From: Brugia malayi
Lineage: Eukaryota > Nematoda > Chromadorea > Rhabditida > Onchocercidae
Assembly: GCF_000002995.4 (NCBI RefSeq)
Contig: NW_025062478.1
Span: 7,292,001 to 7,356,000 of the forward strand
Length of the DNA: 64,000 nt
Direction: 5' to 3'
Part shown: in pieces, positions 39,786 to 52,500 of the stretch
How positions within the stretch are numbered: position 1 is the stretch's first letter
How the letters are laid out: each line of letters opens with the position of its first letter
Notes under the pieces: model-generated
The model's input: the letters and a program-made list of their open reading frames with translations, nothing else
What the model was told of the DNA's origin: nothing
Database searches by the model: none
Translations under genes and position numbers: made by a program

Positions 39786-39813
39786 GGGGGGGGGGGGGGG
39801 GGAGGGGGGGGGG
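39786..39813 (+). repeat. G17-A-G10 homopolymer tract
   Basis: Seventeen G, one A, then ten G, in a genome region otherwise about two-thirds A/T. The tract could form G-quadruplexes on the plus strand, and its exact length is prone to sequencing error. It ends five bases from the tRNA-like fossil. Confidence 0.95.
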
Positions 39814-39818
39814 CGTAC

Positions 39819-39893
39819 TCCCATGCCGGGAATCAAAAGTGCGCCGCGTGTGTGAAGGCATGAATCCTAGCCACTAGTTTTTTTTTTAACCAC
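39819..39893 (-). pseudogene. tRNA-Glu-like pseudogene or tRNA-derived repeat
   Basis: On the minus strand the sequence contains CTAGTGGCTAGGATTCATGC (the D-arm and box A area of eukaryotic tRNA-Glu), CTTTCAC-like TTCAC at the anticodon position (TTC, Glu), and GATTCCCGGCATGGGA, the 3' half of the T arm and acceptor stem. Damage is clear: a ten-base A run is inserted between GTGGTT and CTAGTGG, the box B GGTTCGATTCC is mutated (CTTTTGATTCC), and the T stem and 5' acceptor strand no longer pair. It is therefore a dead gene copy or the head of a tRNA-derived short interspersed repeat. No CCA is encoded. Confidence 0.6.
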
Positions 39894-41750
39894 TCCTTTA
39901 GAGCTCTTAATTGACATAAAAATATATGAATGAAAGTACTTCAAATAAGTATTTCAATACTTTTTTTCCTCTATTTATAAATGTGAATTGAATTTTGTGA
40001 ATTAACCTAATATCCTAAGCTTTATTATTTATTTATTTCCAATGAGACTATCATTTTTTCAGTTTTTTATTTTTTTGTTCTGGTTCCAGCTTTACAGCGT
40101 AAGTTCGTTATCCTGTAAGCAAGTCATAGAAAACTCTAGATTCTGGATCTTGCAAACATATTTGTTTAGAGAGCGGTGAGCTCAGTTTTTGAGAAATATT
40201 TATTTAAATTATTGATTTTCCGAAACAATTTCCTACCTATTTTTGTGTTTCATTTTCAAAAATTCGAACTTTTGTTTATCACAGGTGTTATCTTACAGCA
40301 CAGCCTATCGCTTATGTCCAAATGTATTTTTTTTTTTTTTCAAATGTTAAAATGCAAATGCGTTTGAAAGTCGTAATTGACGGAAATCCTTAAATTTCCA
40401 TTCATTTTACTAACAAACTAGCATTTTAGAAATTTAAAGTTATGCTATTCTTAAATTTTACAAATTTATCTTTTAATTTTTCTGTTGCAGAGATCATAGC
40501 TGTCGTTCCTACTGCTAATTCTGGCCAATTTTAAACAAGTGTTATCAACATTTTTCAATTTAAAATCTTGCCACAATATTTGTTACGGATTTGAGTTAAC
40601 CGATTTATCAGGCTCAAGTCCTCTGGCAACACGTTATTAACGGGAATAATTATTTACCGCACGCGGAAGCAAGTAGGCATTTAACAGAGATTATAAATTT
40701 TAAGATAAGATTAAATAATTGGGTAAGAAAATTAATTTTTAATTTTAACCTTTCCAAATTTTTCTGTTTTCTGTTTGATATTTAGAATTGAATAATTTCA
40801 TATGAAATCCCGTTCCAAAATTCAAATTTAAAGTTATCATAAAACCAACGATGATAATTTTTAGTGATAAGAAATTTTACAATAGTATCAAAACGACCAA
40901 TCTTACGTGCAACACGAAACAAATGAAACAGAAATCTGAAGAGAAAAAATAAGGTACCACAAATTCCAAATATGTCATCGGTGGTGGAAATGAGTGGAAG
41001 CAAAATCACTCCTCTCCCCTCTCTCCCTCCTCTCAGTATGAATGGATTTTTTCAGCTATTCTTCAGGTTTTTGCGTGCCACAACTATATGAATTCTTAAT
41101 TAAATTTTTCATCCTAACTTTTTTATTATGATTGAAAGAACGATTTGTTTAAAATTTTCACCAGTGTTTGTTCAATTTTTGGATTATTTTCTTTTCCACA
41201 AAAATTAATTCCATCTTTTCGGTATATTCTTTTTCAGCAGCATCGCTCTCAATAACGCATTCCATAAAGCTATAGTATTGATAGTGTCGAATGGACATGG
41301 AAGAATTGCTGCTTATATAAAAATAATGAAGAAAATTACTGTATAAGTTGTTATTCTTTTTTCATATTTTTATACTTTCCGAAACTAAATCTTAGTTGTT
41401 CAAGTTCTAATCTAACAGTTAGTATGATAATCTTTTTTTTTTTTTTTTTTTTTTTCAGAATTAGATATACAATTCAGTACATAAGAAGGTCCCTTTTTAA
41501 AATTGATATCTTTTTCATTTATTTAATAGGAATAAAAAGATATCTTCGAAATTTTTAAAGCAAATCAATCGATAAATGTGAACTACGCGACATAAGAATC
41601 AGATGAATGTAGTTCTTTCTCGGGCATATCTGCAATTCGTCCTGAAAAGTTTCCAAATTCCACTCTTCAGAACTAATCTGTCATAGAGTTTTAGTTAGGT
41701 AATGTAGATTTCTTGAAACTTAAAAAAGACCAGTTAGAATCTACTGTTGT

Positions 41751-44700
41751 TCAGAAGAGAAATATCAACAAATACTTTCTGTTTACTCCGACATTTCGTG
41801 ATAATAATCCAGATTTTTGTTTGGTTGTTTTTTGATCATTTTCACTGTTTCCCAGGAGTTCGTCCAATTGAATAAGTTTCATCTCGTCTTCTGTTAATTT
41901 GAAATCCATTAAATGACTTTTTGGGATGACATCCTAAATCTAAGTAAGATGTGAACTTAAATAAAATAAAAGGAAGATAAATACTTGATGAGAAGCTTCA
42001 AACCAAAGATCAAATATACTATATGAAATTTCTAGAAGTTCGTTTGATATTCACTCGCCTGTATTTTAAATGATGCTTTCGTATGTGGGAGAAGAACACG
42101 CATCCCATTCCTGCTAATTGTAGGTAATTGATTAGCTAAATCTGTTGCCATCATATGTGCGATGAATGTGTTTCGATCTAGCACATAGTTCAGCTCTAAA
42201 AAATCGTTTTATCATTACTTCATCATAAAGAACTTTTTTATTTCCCAGTTTCATTCACAATAAATGAAGTGATTTAATCATAAACAATAATATATGTCAC
42301 CACCAAATTCTTGCTCTCATTTTCCACTACAGTTATTTGGAAAAAGTTTAGTGACTAATAAGATATTCCATATAATTATGAAATACAATACATCAACTAC
42401 ATTACTTCAGCGAAGTGAAGTGCAGACAATTTTGCAAATATTCTTATTGTTCCTTGGCCTCTCCATTTTCATGCATTGTAGTTATTTTGATGGTGTACTA
42501 GATGAAAGGATGATAAATAATAATCAGTAATTTGAATCATTCGTTAGATTAGTAAACTGACCGAGTTGTACTTATAATGTTATTAAGGCTTAAAAGTATT
42601 GAAATAAAAACGCAACCAAAATCATCGTCATCTTCACCGAATGGATTCATTAGGTACTGGCCAACTTTAAGCCATCCAATATAGAACAATATTTGAAAAG
42701 TTGTAAAAACTGGAAATAATATGGATACTTCTTTTCTCATTGAATGTTCGTCAATTTTTGGTTGCCGTCCAATCAAACAGATCATAAAGTATCCGTAGGT
42801 TGCTATCGCTACAACCTATAAAATTTGAAAGTTTGTGAAGTTTTGTGGTAGTCTCATTTTTTGATGAATAGTTATTGTGCACTTTGAATTCGAAATTACT
42901 GTAGTCATTAGGCACATTGTCCTCATTAACATTAGTCTCTGGTCTACAGTAAGTTTACCTGTGTATAAACAAGAGGAATTTTCACCCAATCATAAACAAA
43001 CAGCATAGCGAAACCATCCCTGAATGAGTAAAGTTGTTGCATTAGCATATTAAGCTGCACGGAATCAATTCGTTGTTGTCGATACAATGCTCCCAATAAA
43101 TTTGATATCCACATTACCGGTACAAACCTGGGAGCTGAATAATGTAGTTTTCAGGAAATGCACCAGCAACTTACCAATGAAAAGTTCCTTTACTAAATTA
43201 ACTCCCATTCAAAAGTAATTACTTAGATAAGTTTGAAGTGATGAATTGTTTCATCCCTATGTGGAATACATTTTTAAATCTCTGAATTTACCATTTGCCA
43301 TGTCTTTCCTCTACACCTGTAAACATTTTATACTCTTCTTCAGTCATCAAATGTGCCTCTACTAAATGTCGTTCCGTTGGGAACCGCTTTAAGGTACGAA
43401 CTGATATTCCGGACCAAGCAATAGCTGCCTAAAATAACATTGTTCATGTATTCTATTCAAAATGATGAACAACATTGTTGCTTGTTATGATAGCAAACAT
43501 ATCTCGTAGAAATATTTATTTGTGACAATATCCTTGGCTATTACTCATTTCAAAACAAACCTGTAAGCTGCACCATCTCGCAATAGCTTGTCGAACGGGT
43601 AAATTGTGATCTCCGGGTAAACACGTTGCTACCATCATCATTAACTTATCAGGCCAACTGATATAATTGAATTGTTCCCACCATCGTGCTACTACAACAG
43701 CAACAAAGAAGCCAAGCAAGAATGATAAGGGAATATATTGAGAGCCAATTTCGCACCAAATAATCCATCCTGTGAAGTATTCTTTTTGTTTTTCATCTAG
43801 ATAATACCACTGCAACAAATATTTTATGTCCACTTTTCTTGTAAATATTAATCTAATAAATGTCAAAAATCAGAAGTCTCAGTTTCATTTATTAGGTTAC
43901 TAATTAGTGAGGTTATTAATTAGTCAGTCCTTAGAATGCAATGCTTTTCAAATCCCTAGATATAAATTTGTGGTTGTCTTTCTAATTAAAAGATCACATT
44001 AAAAAGTGATGTTTAGGCTATAGTAGAAAATTGTATGTGATGTAGAATATATATAAGAGATAAATGCAAAGTACTGGGATGAACCTTTTTCAATTAAACC
44101 ATCCTGAATTTTTAATGAATTTAATGAATTTTCTAATAAAAAGCTTCAACTGATTCAGAACAACGCCAGGCATCTTAGATTTAGGGTGGGAATTTTACAT
44201 TAAAAAGATCTGCTCCAAAAAATGCAGTTGTTTTTACATGCAAAGCAAGGAAGAAAATCGAATTTTACAAATTAGGAATTTGTAAAATTTCTTGATGTGT
44301 TTCGATTTTTTTTTTCTTAAAAAAAAATTCTAATTTGTAAAAAAAATTAGAAATTTAGTGCAAATTGAAGGCTGCAGAATTTAACCCATGATCTATGGCC
44401 TCTAAACTGTAATTTATAGCCTGTAATTTTAACTTATCGCTTGTTAGCTGATTACTTATTACTTTATTATTATTGTTACTGATCACTAATTATTGAATTA
44501 GTTAAACATAACAAGAGGAATATTTTGAAAAAATAGAAGAGGAAAGCATTATTCTTTGTTCTTTATTGAAATAAAAATTTATTCATCACTTCAAAGTTAA
44601 CAAAAAGTTGCGTAACTAGGAATTAAAGTATTAGAAATACCTGGAAAAATAGAATAATATAATATGCAAAATAGAAAGCGATCAAATCCTTTAATACCGC

Positions 44701-44766
44701 TTTCCATAGAGACCCCCGCCATCGCAACATCAGTGATGACAATTCCTCCTCATATGAAATTGTCAT
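41751..44766 (-). CDS. Bestrophin family chloride channel, 399 aa
   Basis: Seven exons in phase: 44766-44641, 43809-43561, 43428-43292, 43127-42959, 42815-42617, 42195-42059 and 41933-41751 (TGA). Bestrophins are Ca2+-regulated anion channels of the plasma membrane. Signatures: N-terminal MTISYEEEL and LRWRGSLWKAV; the pore neck IPLSFLLGFF with the three hydrophobic gate residues I68, F72 and F76; VVARWWEQF; KRFPTERHLVEAHLMTEEE; YDWVKIPLVYTQ; and the Ca2+-clasp cluster NPFGEDDDDF at 284-293. The length is near the conserved core, with a short tail. The junction after exon 6 uses a GC donor (CAG|GCGAGT); without splicing the frame would end eight codons later. A near-identical inverted copy of part of exon 2 lies just upstream of the gene (44864-44979). 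Confidence 0.94.
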
Positions 44767-44863
44767 GTTTCTTCTTGGTGCTTGAAAATTCGTTAATGAA
44801 TAATTCCTCAATTATAATTAGATAATCAAATTTCTGCAACACATTAATTACTAAGCTTATCTT

Positions 44864-44979
44864 GTATGAGTTAACCTGATAAGTTAATGATGATGGTAGT
44901 AACGTGTTTACCCGGAGATCACAATTTACCCGTCCGACAAGCTATTGCGAGATGGTCTAGCTTACAGGTTTGTTTTAAC
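44864..44979 (+). repeat. Inverted partial copy of bestrophin exon 2 with its splice donor
   Basis: About 105-115 bases match the reverse complement of 43550-43665 with only a handful of differences. The copy includes the 3' part of exon 2, the donor (ACAG|GTTTGT) and a few intron bases. Read on the plus strand it remains open (LMMMVVTCLPGDHNLPVRQA) with two amino-acid changes in the shared part, so it has not decayed. It sits about 100 bases upstream of the bestrophin start codon. Confidence 0.92.
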
Positions 44980-45320
44980 TGACAAGTGCAAGTGCGGGAG
45001 AATTTAACGGTCTTTTTGATAAAAATTGAAAGTGACAAATCTTTGCTAGGCAATTTGTTTTTCTTCCTTTCATTTGGTGACGGTGATGGGCAAATAATAA
45101 AACCATGCTAAGCATTCACGATCAAAGAGAGATGGAATAGAGAACTTTGTATATTGGAATACTCGAATTAGTAGAAAGATATGTATGTGATTGACAAGTA
45201 TGTACCACACAACAAGTTCAGTCATTTAAATAATTAAGTAAACACAGAAATTCAAGGAATTAAACTCATTACTTTTATTATATCTTAAAAAAGAGCAAAC
45301 TTCAAAACCCAAATCCCTAG

Positions 45321-45766
45321 AAGGTGACACTACCAACAAACAACGCTTTTCTAATTGAAAACTTCTTTGGAAAAATATTGAAATATATTAGTCGATTATA
45401 TGATATAAGAGAGCAACGTGAACAAAATGAATCTGAGTATTTAAGGTTAGATCAGTTTAGCGAAAAAGCTTGTCATTGAGCAGTTGGGTCATAGCTAAGG
45501 AAACCGATATAATCTAAGACCAAGAAAAAACAGTAATGCGAATGGAATTCACAATTTAATTTGGACAGCCCACAAATATTTCAGTCAATGATCAAATTTA
45601 TCGAGGTAGTTTGACTATCAATATCGGTTTAAAAAGAGTCCCACCGGACATAACAATAGTTACAATTGAATGCACCCGAATCAAATTTCGTGGATCATTG
45701 TTCAAATTACCACAAAATAATCGCTCACAATTCATCAAGAAATTATTAACCCAACGTGTACAATAA
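45321..45766 (+). CDS. Two candidate plus-strand exons of unknown protein
   Basis: 45321-45445 opens after CCCTAG and reads 41 charged, protein-like codons (FFGKILKYISRLYDIREQRE) to a possible donor (AG|GTTAGA). 45569-45766 opens after GGACAG and reads 65 codons to TAA with alternating hydrophobic residues (LTINIGLKRVPPDITIVTIE). Direct joining of the two is out of phase, and an alternative small exon after 45533 gives a different, short ending, so at most one model is right. They lie downstream of the plus-oriented bestrophin exon copy. No family recognised; chance frames remain possible. Confidence 0.25.
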
Positions 45767-46361
45767 AAAATAAAAACACATTCTTATATGAGATGTCCCT
45801 TTCACTTCCACAAATCAAAAAGTGTAAAATTTACTTACACCTTCATGCCCATCTATCGAACAAGAAAAGAAAAAAAATGCAATCATCAACAGCCTCCTTC
45901 TCAATTCTTAAAAAGAAACAGCATGAAATTCGTGATGTTTGTTGAGGTAAAAAGTAAATAAACTTGTACACTGAATTAGTTGTAATTATTCCGCATTTTG
46001 CATGTCTAACTAAAAGATTTTTTTTTTTCGAGTTATTGTCGAACTATACCAGGTTTTCCGTACATCATATAACATTGCCCAACTTTGTAGAAGTAGCTTC
46101 TACTACCTTAGTTTTTATGAAAGTTACAAGTTGACAAAAACCACCACCACCACCAACAACAACAATGGCATAAAGTTGTTGAAGAAAAAAGTTGGATATG
46201 AGTAGACAAAAAATGAAGAATGGAAGATGCGAAGAAGGTTATGTGACTCGACCACTGGTGTTTGTTAGCAAATATTGCAAATGTCATCTTTGTTCTGTAA
46301 CAGTTGTACTATAGGGCATTGCTGACAAGATGAGATATAGTGCATATATGTCAGACTTTTC

Positions 46362-47600
46362 CTAGTACCTGAGTCCACCGTGATGACAATACATGATAAT
46401 ATCCCAGTTACTTAGGCAGACAAAATAATCTTTTCGTAGAGTAAGAATGTCTAAACGGTACGGATCGCACATTTGCAGACATCTCCGACTAATACCAGAT
46501 TTTGGCGATGTTAGACCAAACTGTTTGCAACATAACCGATTGTCTCGATTTTGGGATGCACAATATAGTATAGAAGATATGCTATCCAAGGAACATTTCT
46601 TCTTATGGAATGTCTCCAGTAACTGAAAGCATAACTTGATGACGTATATCTACGTTACGTTAACGTCCAAAAGAAATGAAACACTTAGCTGCTTTTTACC
46701 TTTTACTATCACCTTTACTATCACCTATCACCTTCCCTAGGAGAAACAACTCAAGTTATGAAAGAGTCCATGACGATAAAACTGGTTGAACAAAAAACGA
46801 GGCGTGATTGTCGTATGCATATCAGTGTAATAATAAAGATTAAACTAGAAAGCAATACACACAAGTGATTGCGCCACGTCACGGTTTGTTTCATATCGGC
46901 ACAGTTCATGGCACTTCGATTCAACGTATAATTTACAGCAATCATAGAATATCTGATCAGCAATCTCTTTCTGAATACATGGCGCAAATTCTGCACTAAC
47001 TGTGCCACATTCCTAAAAAATGACATTTGCCAAACATTCAAAAATTGAAGTTCGGATAAATGCTTATAAATGCACGATAGATAATTTTGTCTTAAAACTT
47101 TCCAAATAGTTCACATTTGAAATGAGAATTCGAGTAGTTGAGTGCATTAAAACGACCATCTCAATAATGTCTAACCCCTTTATTTTGTCGATTACTTCAT
47201 TTCTACTACTTTTACGATTAACAATGGAAAGAAAGGATACCTTCACGTCAATTAAATCCTCAAAACTTTGGTCATGCCGTGCTATGTTACGGAAGCAGTT
47301 CAGAGTTGCCCACCGATGGCACTAAAAGACAATTCAATGCAAACCTTCACATTTACATATTTAGGTGATTTCATGTTGAAACATAACTTCTTTTGTTTAT
47401 TATATAGTAAATATGTGTGCCTTGCAGAGTGATAACATTTTAAAATACAATGAAAAGGGTACCTTCTCGAAACATATGTTGTAAATAAATGGATTGCAGC
47501 AATGTTTATGATGCATTATGTCACAACGAGTTTGGGATTTCCCGATTCCATAATCAAAGTATATAAATATTACGAAATGAATGATCCAAACTGATATCAT
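46362..47600 (-). CDS. Secreted cysteine-rich protein with DB module, 209 aa
   Basis: Four exons, each in phase 0: 47600-47463, 47321-47241, 47012-46863 and 46622-46362 (TAG). The first 23 residues (MISVWIIHFVIFIYFDYGIG) form a signal peptide. The rest is cysteine-dense: HHKHCCNPF, CHRWATLNCF, ECGTVSAEFAPC, YDCCKLY and a final block with NRLCCKQFGL, RRCLQMCDPYRLD and YFVCLSNW, which fits the nematode DB module (CC...C...C, then single cysteines) found in secreted or extracellular-matrix proteins of worms. A disulfide-stabilised extracellular role is inferred; binding partners are unknown. The region 44980-46361 separating it from the bestrophin gene holds only the weak plus-strand exons described. 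The ATG chosen is the one directly before the hydrophobic core. Confidence 0.85.
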
Positions 47601-47818
47601 TGCGTTCCTATTTCTAAAATGCACTTTTGAATGACAGATGACCGACAGATGGACTACGTCTTCCAAAATTTTAATTATACTAATAAGAAAACAAATTTGA
47701 ATCTCTTTGTAGTACTAAGTAATATGAAAACCGCATTATGTTGAATGATCATGGTCCAACTAAAATTCTTTTTTTTAAGGAAATAAAAAACCAGTCACTG
47801 AAAAAAGGATGAGAGGTA

Positions 47819-47859
47819 TTTCAGCAAAATGTCAAAGTTACTTTGACATTTTGCTGAAA
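47819..47859. repeat. Perfect 20-bp inverted repeat with a 1-base centre
   Basis: Arms 47819-47838 and 47840-47859 (TTTCAGCAAAATGTCAAAGT and its exact complement) flank a single T. On RNA this would be a hairpin without a loop, on DNA a cruciform. It lies in the 2-kb gap between the DB-protein and helicase genes, where I see no coding sequence. Confidence 0.95.
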
Positions 47860-49594
47860 GTTACTTGTTTTCATTTAATTGAATTAAAACCCTCCTAAGC
47901 AACTCTTCAAGTTAAACAACAAAATTATTCTCTTATACGAATTATTTTACCTTACTTTACCTTGCTCTACTTGCTAAATAAATTCAGCACGGTTATATTT
48001 TCTCCGAAATAAAAGAAGGGAGCATTTGTTTCTCGGATTTAAGATGATAAGTGGGAATAAGCTGTGAAGCAGTGAATTTTTTGTTCCCAACCGAATAAGT
48101 TACTCGATACAATCTTGACAAAGTAGATTAGTCACCAATCTCTAAATCAGCAATGCAGAGAAAAGCAACTGTACTGATGGATTAAGTACTATTTTGAAGT
48201 GATAACAAAAGACGATATTTTCGATATAATGTTTAACTGAATTGCAGCAAAATTTGTGATCAATACCAACATTAAGGACCTACGTATTATAGCAAAAGAA
48301 TTTAAAGCTCAGAACTACAAAATGACAAAAATTATAAGGTATTGGTGCATTACAAATACCTCATTTTGCAACTTTTTTTACATGCATACAGTTAAACCAA
48401 AAATAGCATATTACTAGATGCCATAAGAAATGAACACATTTTATGACATTAGGTAGAAAATTGTCGAGGTTTTCGAGTTGAAATTTATGGGAAATTTTAG
48501 AACGAACATTCAGTAACTGTTTCAGTTTATAGGTGAAAAATATGCACTTTTCGGAATTCGCTGAGTCATTCAAAAATTAAAAATAAAAGTTTGTGAAATT
48601 CTCCTATGATATCTAGGATAACCCACCCATTTGTCTCTCGATTGAAATGATGTGACATTGAGGATTTTCATACTTTTCATGACCTTGACAGTAGGAAATG
48701 GAATGCTGATGGCATCAAACAAAACAACGCCATGTTTTTTCCAAGGAACAACGCTCTGGATGACATATTTTTAAAAAGGTTCAACTACCATAAGCTATTG
48801 TGATCACGACTGTTGTTTTTTAAAAGATGCTTTTATTTTCCTCGAGGCTAATTCTTTTTTATATATGGACTTAGGATACTGTCATCTGTCTAGAAAAGAT
48901 TTTCTCAACTGACTCACAAGTACTAACATGAAAGTTAAAAGCTATTTCGGAATACATGATGATCAGTTTCAAAAGCACATTAGTTTTATTGCTAATTTAA
49001 TAAAATAAAATTAACAGAAGAAACTAAAACAAATGTAATACATATTTCCTCCTAAACATCTATTTTCTTGATTGAACTCAAACTAAGTTATCTCTGAAGA
49101 CTTTAATTTAAAAAAATCTCCGCAATCATAAATTCCGTACACTTACTGAATTTGTCCGTCCAAGTCTAAGCTTAAACTATCAATGTCTCATGTTTAAGAA
49201 AAAGAAATTGTACTAATCTTATCAGCTACACAATACAAACAGCCTTGGTCAGCAATATTTTAATATTTTTCCAGCAAAAAAAAAAAAAAATTCCATAGAG
49301 CTTATAAATACAAATTTGCATAATTTAAAACTTTCAATATACATTGTAGCCAAGAAGAAAGTGCTGAACTACATCAAAATCAAGGAATGGAGTCTTGAAA
49401 TAGTCTGAAATAGAGAGATTAGAACAGCAAAGAATTAAGAAAAAACCAGAAAATCCATACCCTACAAAAACATATTCAAAGTTCCTGCCAAAGTTCAATC
49501 TATTTAAGATAAGAAAAAAACATCTGCACATAATCAGTGGAACATTTAACAATTATCAAAGTAAACTAATGGTATAAGATACTTTTTTTGAGCT
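47860..49594. other. Intergenic stretch upstream of the DB-protein gene
   Basis: Together with the palindrome just before it, this is the gap between the 3' end of the helicase gene and the start of the DB-protein gene, both on the minus strand. It should contain the DB-protein promoter. Open frames here are short, low-complexity and without splice context. An A15 run lies near 49275. Confidence 0.45.
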
Positions 49595-52500
49595 TCAAAT
49601 TTCTCCATCGCTGCTTTCTACATAACTCTCATACAATGCTTTCTCATATTTTTCCCTCGTTTTCCTCTGCAAATCTTCGATACTAATTTGTCGCTCGACT
49701 TCTTCAAGCAGGAAAACAGGTATTTCTTGTTTATTCATTTTAAGCCACTGAAATGTGAAAGAGTGAATATCAGAAGAGCAATCAAAAAGAAAAAAAATCG
49801 AGAATTGTGTAAATGATTTTGAGTTCCTTTCAGAAATCCAATGAAATTTAAAGTCTGAACTCCCAAAACCATTAGTTGCATATTTTGAAAATTCTTCAAA
49901 ATAATTGATAGTTCGAAACAAGGGTTTCTTTTGAGATTTGTGAGTAAAAAAATTTTACAAAATAGTACTCTGTAAAGTTCTAAAGCCATGCCGTGATCCA
50001 CGGATTGAGCAAAAAATGTGGTTGCACGACCAACATTTCCAACGCGTCCTGTACGTCCAACGCGGTGAACATATGACAAAAAACTTTCAGGTCTGGGTAT
50101 TTCATAATTTATTATCTAAACAAGAAGACTGATATAAACGAAAGAAATTCGATATATATATTGTAACTGTAAACTTTGAGAATAGAAATATTTCATATCC
50201 AAAGAGTAACACCTTGCAAAACATTTTGTCTCGAATAATTTTCATCTTCTAATATAAAAATGAAATTCATAAAATTCTGAAATAATATACATGTGAAATG
50301 CCCTTGATATCCAAACCTCGCGCAGCCACATCAGTGGATACCAGTATGTGGCAATCGGAGCTTTGCAGGGCTTCAATCGCTTCTCTTCGTAACTTTGCAG
50401 TAAGATTTCTGAAAAAAGTATCAAAGTCAACCTAAAGTCAAACTGGTCAAGGGTTTATAACGTTAAATGTAAAATAATACCTCATGGATATCAGGAATGA
50501 TAAATTAGCATTTCCCTACAAGTTTTTTTTTTCTACTATGAAAATGATATGAAATGCAATAATTTCAAGTTTATTGGGAAACAAAAGCGTACGCATGAAT
50601 TGGATAAGCTTTATATCCCTTCAACGACAGATAACATGCAATAACTGATGCAAAACGTTTTGTATTAACAAAAATAATTATTTTTGGTGGTGAATTATCA
50701 TCCCCTGCAATAAAGAATAAATATCTTGTGAGAGAATTATCTTCCTAAGCCAATTAGGTTCATTATCTATATAGCCAATTAGGTTCATAATGATAAATAA
50801 GCATCGAATTATTTATCTCTATTGAATATTCATGCCTTGCACTGATATATCTCAGAAAAATAGGATTTTGTGATTTAATTGGAAATGACGGAGTGAAATT
50901 TGCTTTGCTTTCCCTTCACTCAAGGGAAGCACTACTATCTAGGGTAGAAGTAGATAAGAAATTTTTATTAATGCTGGATTACTCTTTAAGTATATTTCTT
51001 GCATTAAATTCAACAATGCATCGCGCTTTTCATGAACCTCAACCTGGAACGGAACATATATATATATATACATATAGTAGATGCATACATACATACATAC
51101 ATGCATAATTTAACTGTGATAAATTTGGTTTTTTTTTAGAATATCGCTCTCTGTTTACTTCAGACATATTACGTATTAAAAGTTGGGAATTATTAAAATG
51201 CATCTGTCGAAATCAGACTTGCTTCCAAAAGCAACAGAAATTAATAACTAATTAATTAAATCAAAACTATTGCTGAAATTTGAAAATTCGAAAACTTCAC
51301 AAAATCCTAATTAAAAACTAAAGGATTAAAAAAGTGAAAACAGCCTACCTTTAAAACTCGCTGTTCGATAAATGGGTTTACACTGTTCAGAGTACCAACA
51401 ACAACTTTTGTAGCATTCGGCATCAAACATTCACCTTTTAATTCAGCAAGATCGTTATAGTCTGTGGCACTGAATAACATTTTTCGGAGGTTTGGAATCT
51501 ATAATAATTTAAGTTCTTAAATGCAGGTCCAGTTCTCTACAGATGTCGAAAAATCAAAATCACGAGTTGACATGTCGTAGAGGATGGCATTTTAATTATT
51601 TTCTTTGTCGTAATAAATAAATAAGCTACAATATACGAACACATTCTTCCTCTTTTATTTATTTTTATTTAGCAGTGACACACGACCATTCTCCAAATTT
51701 GGAAAAAGTATTGAAAACTACGATAGAAATGCGAAATGACCTACCTCATGACACTTTGGTAAAAGATTTTCAATCAAATCATGATAAAACCCCTCCATTT
51801 GTAACAGCTTGTCTGCTTCATCAAAGACCAAAAAATGTAAACAGCGCAAATCTAACTGTAATACCTTTCACTGAAGAAATATTGAATTTAAGTTGCATAT
51901 ATAGTAGAGGATTGCTTGCAACTGTAAGAAGATTAGTGATCTTTGCAACCTTAGAAGTGGGAGAACAGAAATTCACAGAGGGTTGCGCTTTTCAACACAT
52001 ATTTTTATGTAATATAATTGCTTATACAATGCAATCTGAACATACATTCTCCATAAAACTGTGGAAACCTACAACTGGTATGACTTACAATCTTATTCTG
52101 AAGATAATCACAGAGTCGTCCAACAGTACAAATGAATATATCACACCCTTCTTTGATGCGCGCAATGCTGTCTTTACGAGGTATCTCACCAAAACTCACT
52201 ACAGTGACGCAATTTAAACCTGAAAAAACACTGTTACAATTACTTCCACTGCTCAGTAAGTTTTCAAGCTTATAAGCTCACTAGCATGCATTCTCTCCAA
52301 TTTCAGAGCAAGCAAGAGACATCACCAAAATTCTTGAACTAAAAGTTATGGTCAGTCAGACTTGAGTGACCATAACTTTTAGTTATAATTCCCTTTTATT
52401 TTTCTCCGGGAGAGAATAAAAATGTTTAAAAACACTAAAATACATAGTAAAACCAAACTTCACTCATGCAACATTTTTTAGGAACTGGTAGTTTAAGAAT

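Noticed and set aside
51675..52217. Longest open frame of the window (180 codons, plus strand)
   Set aside because: It runs antisense through helicase exons 7 and 8, whose motifs (DEAD, TVGRL) are certain; the plus frame has no family resemblance and is a shadow.
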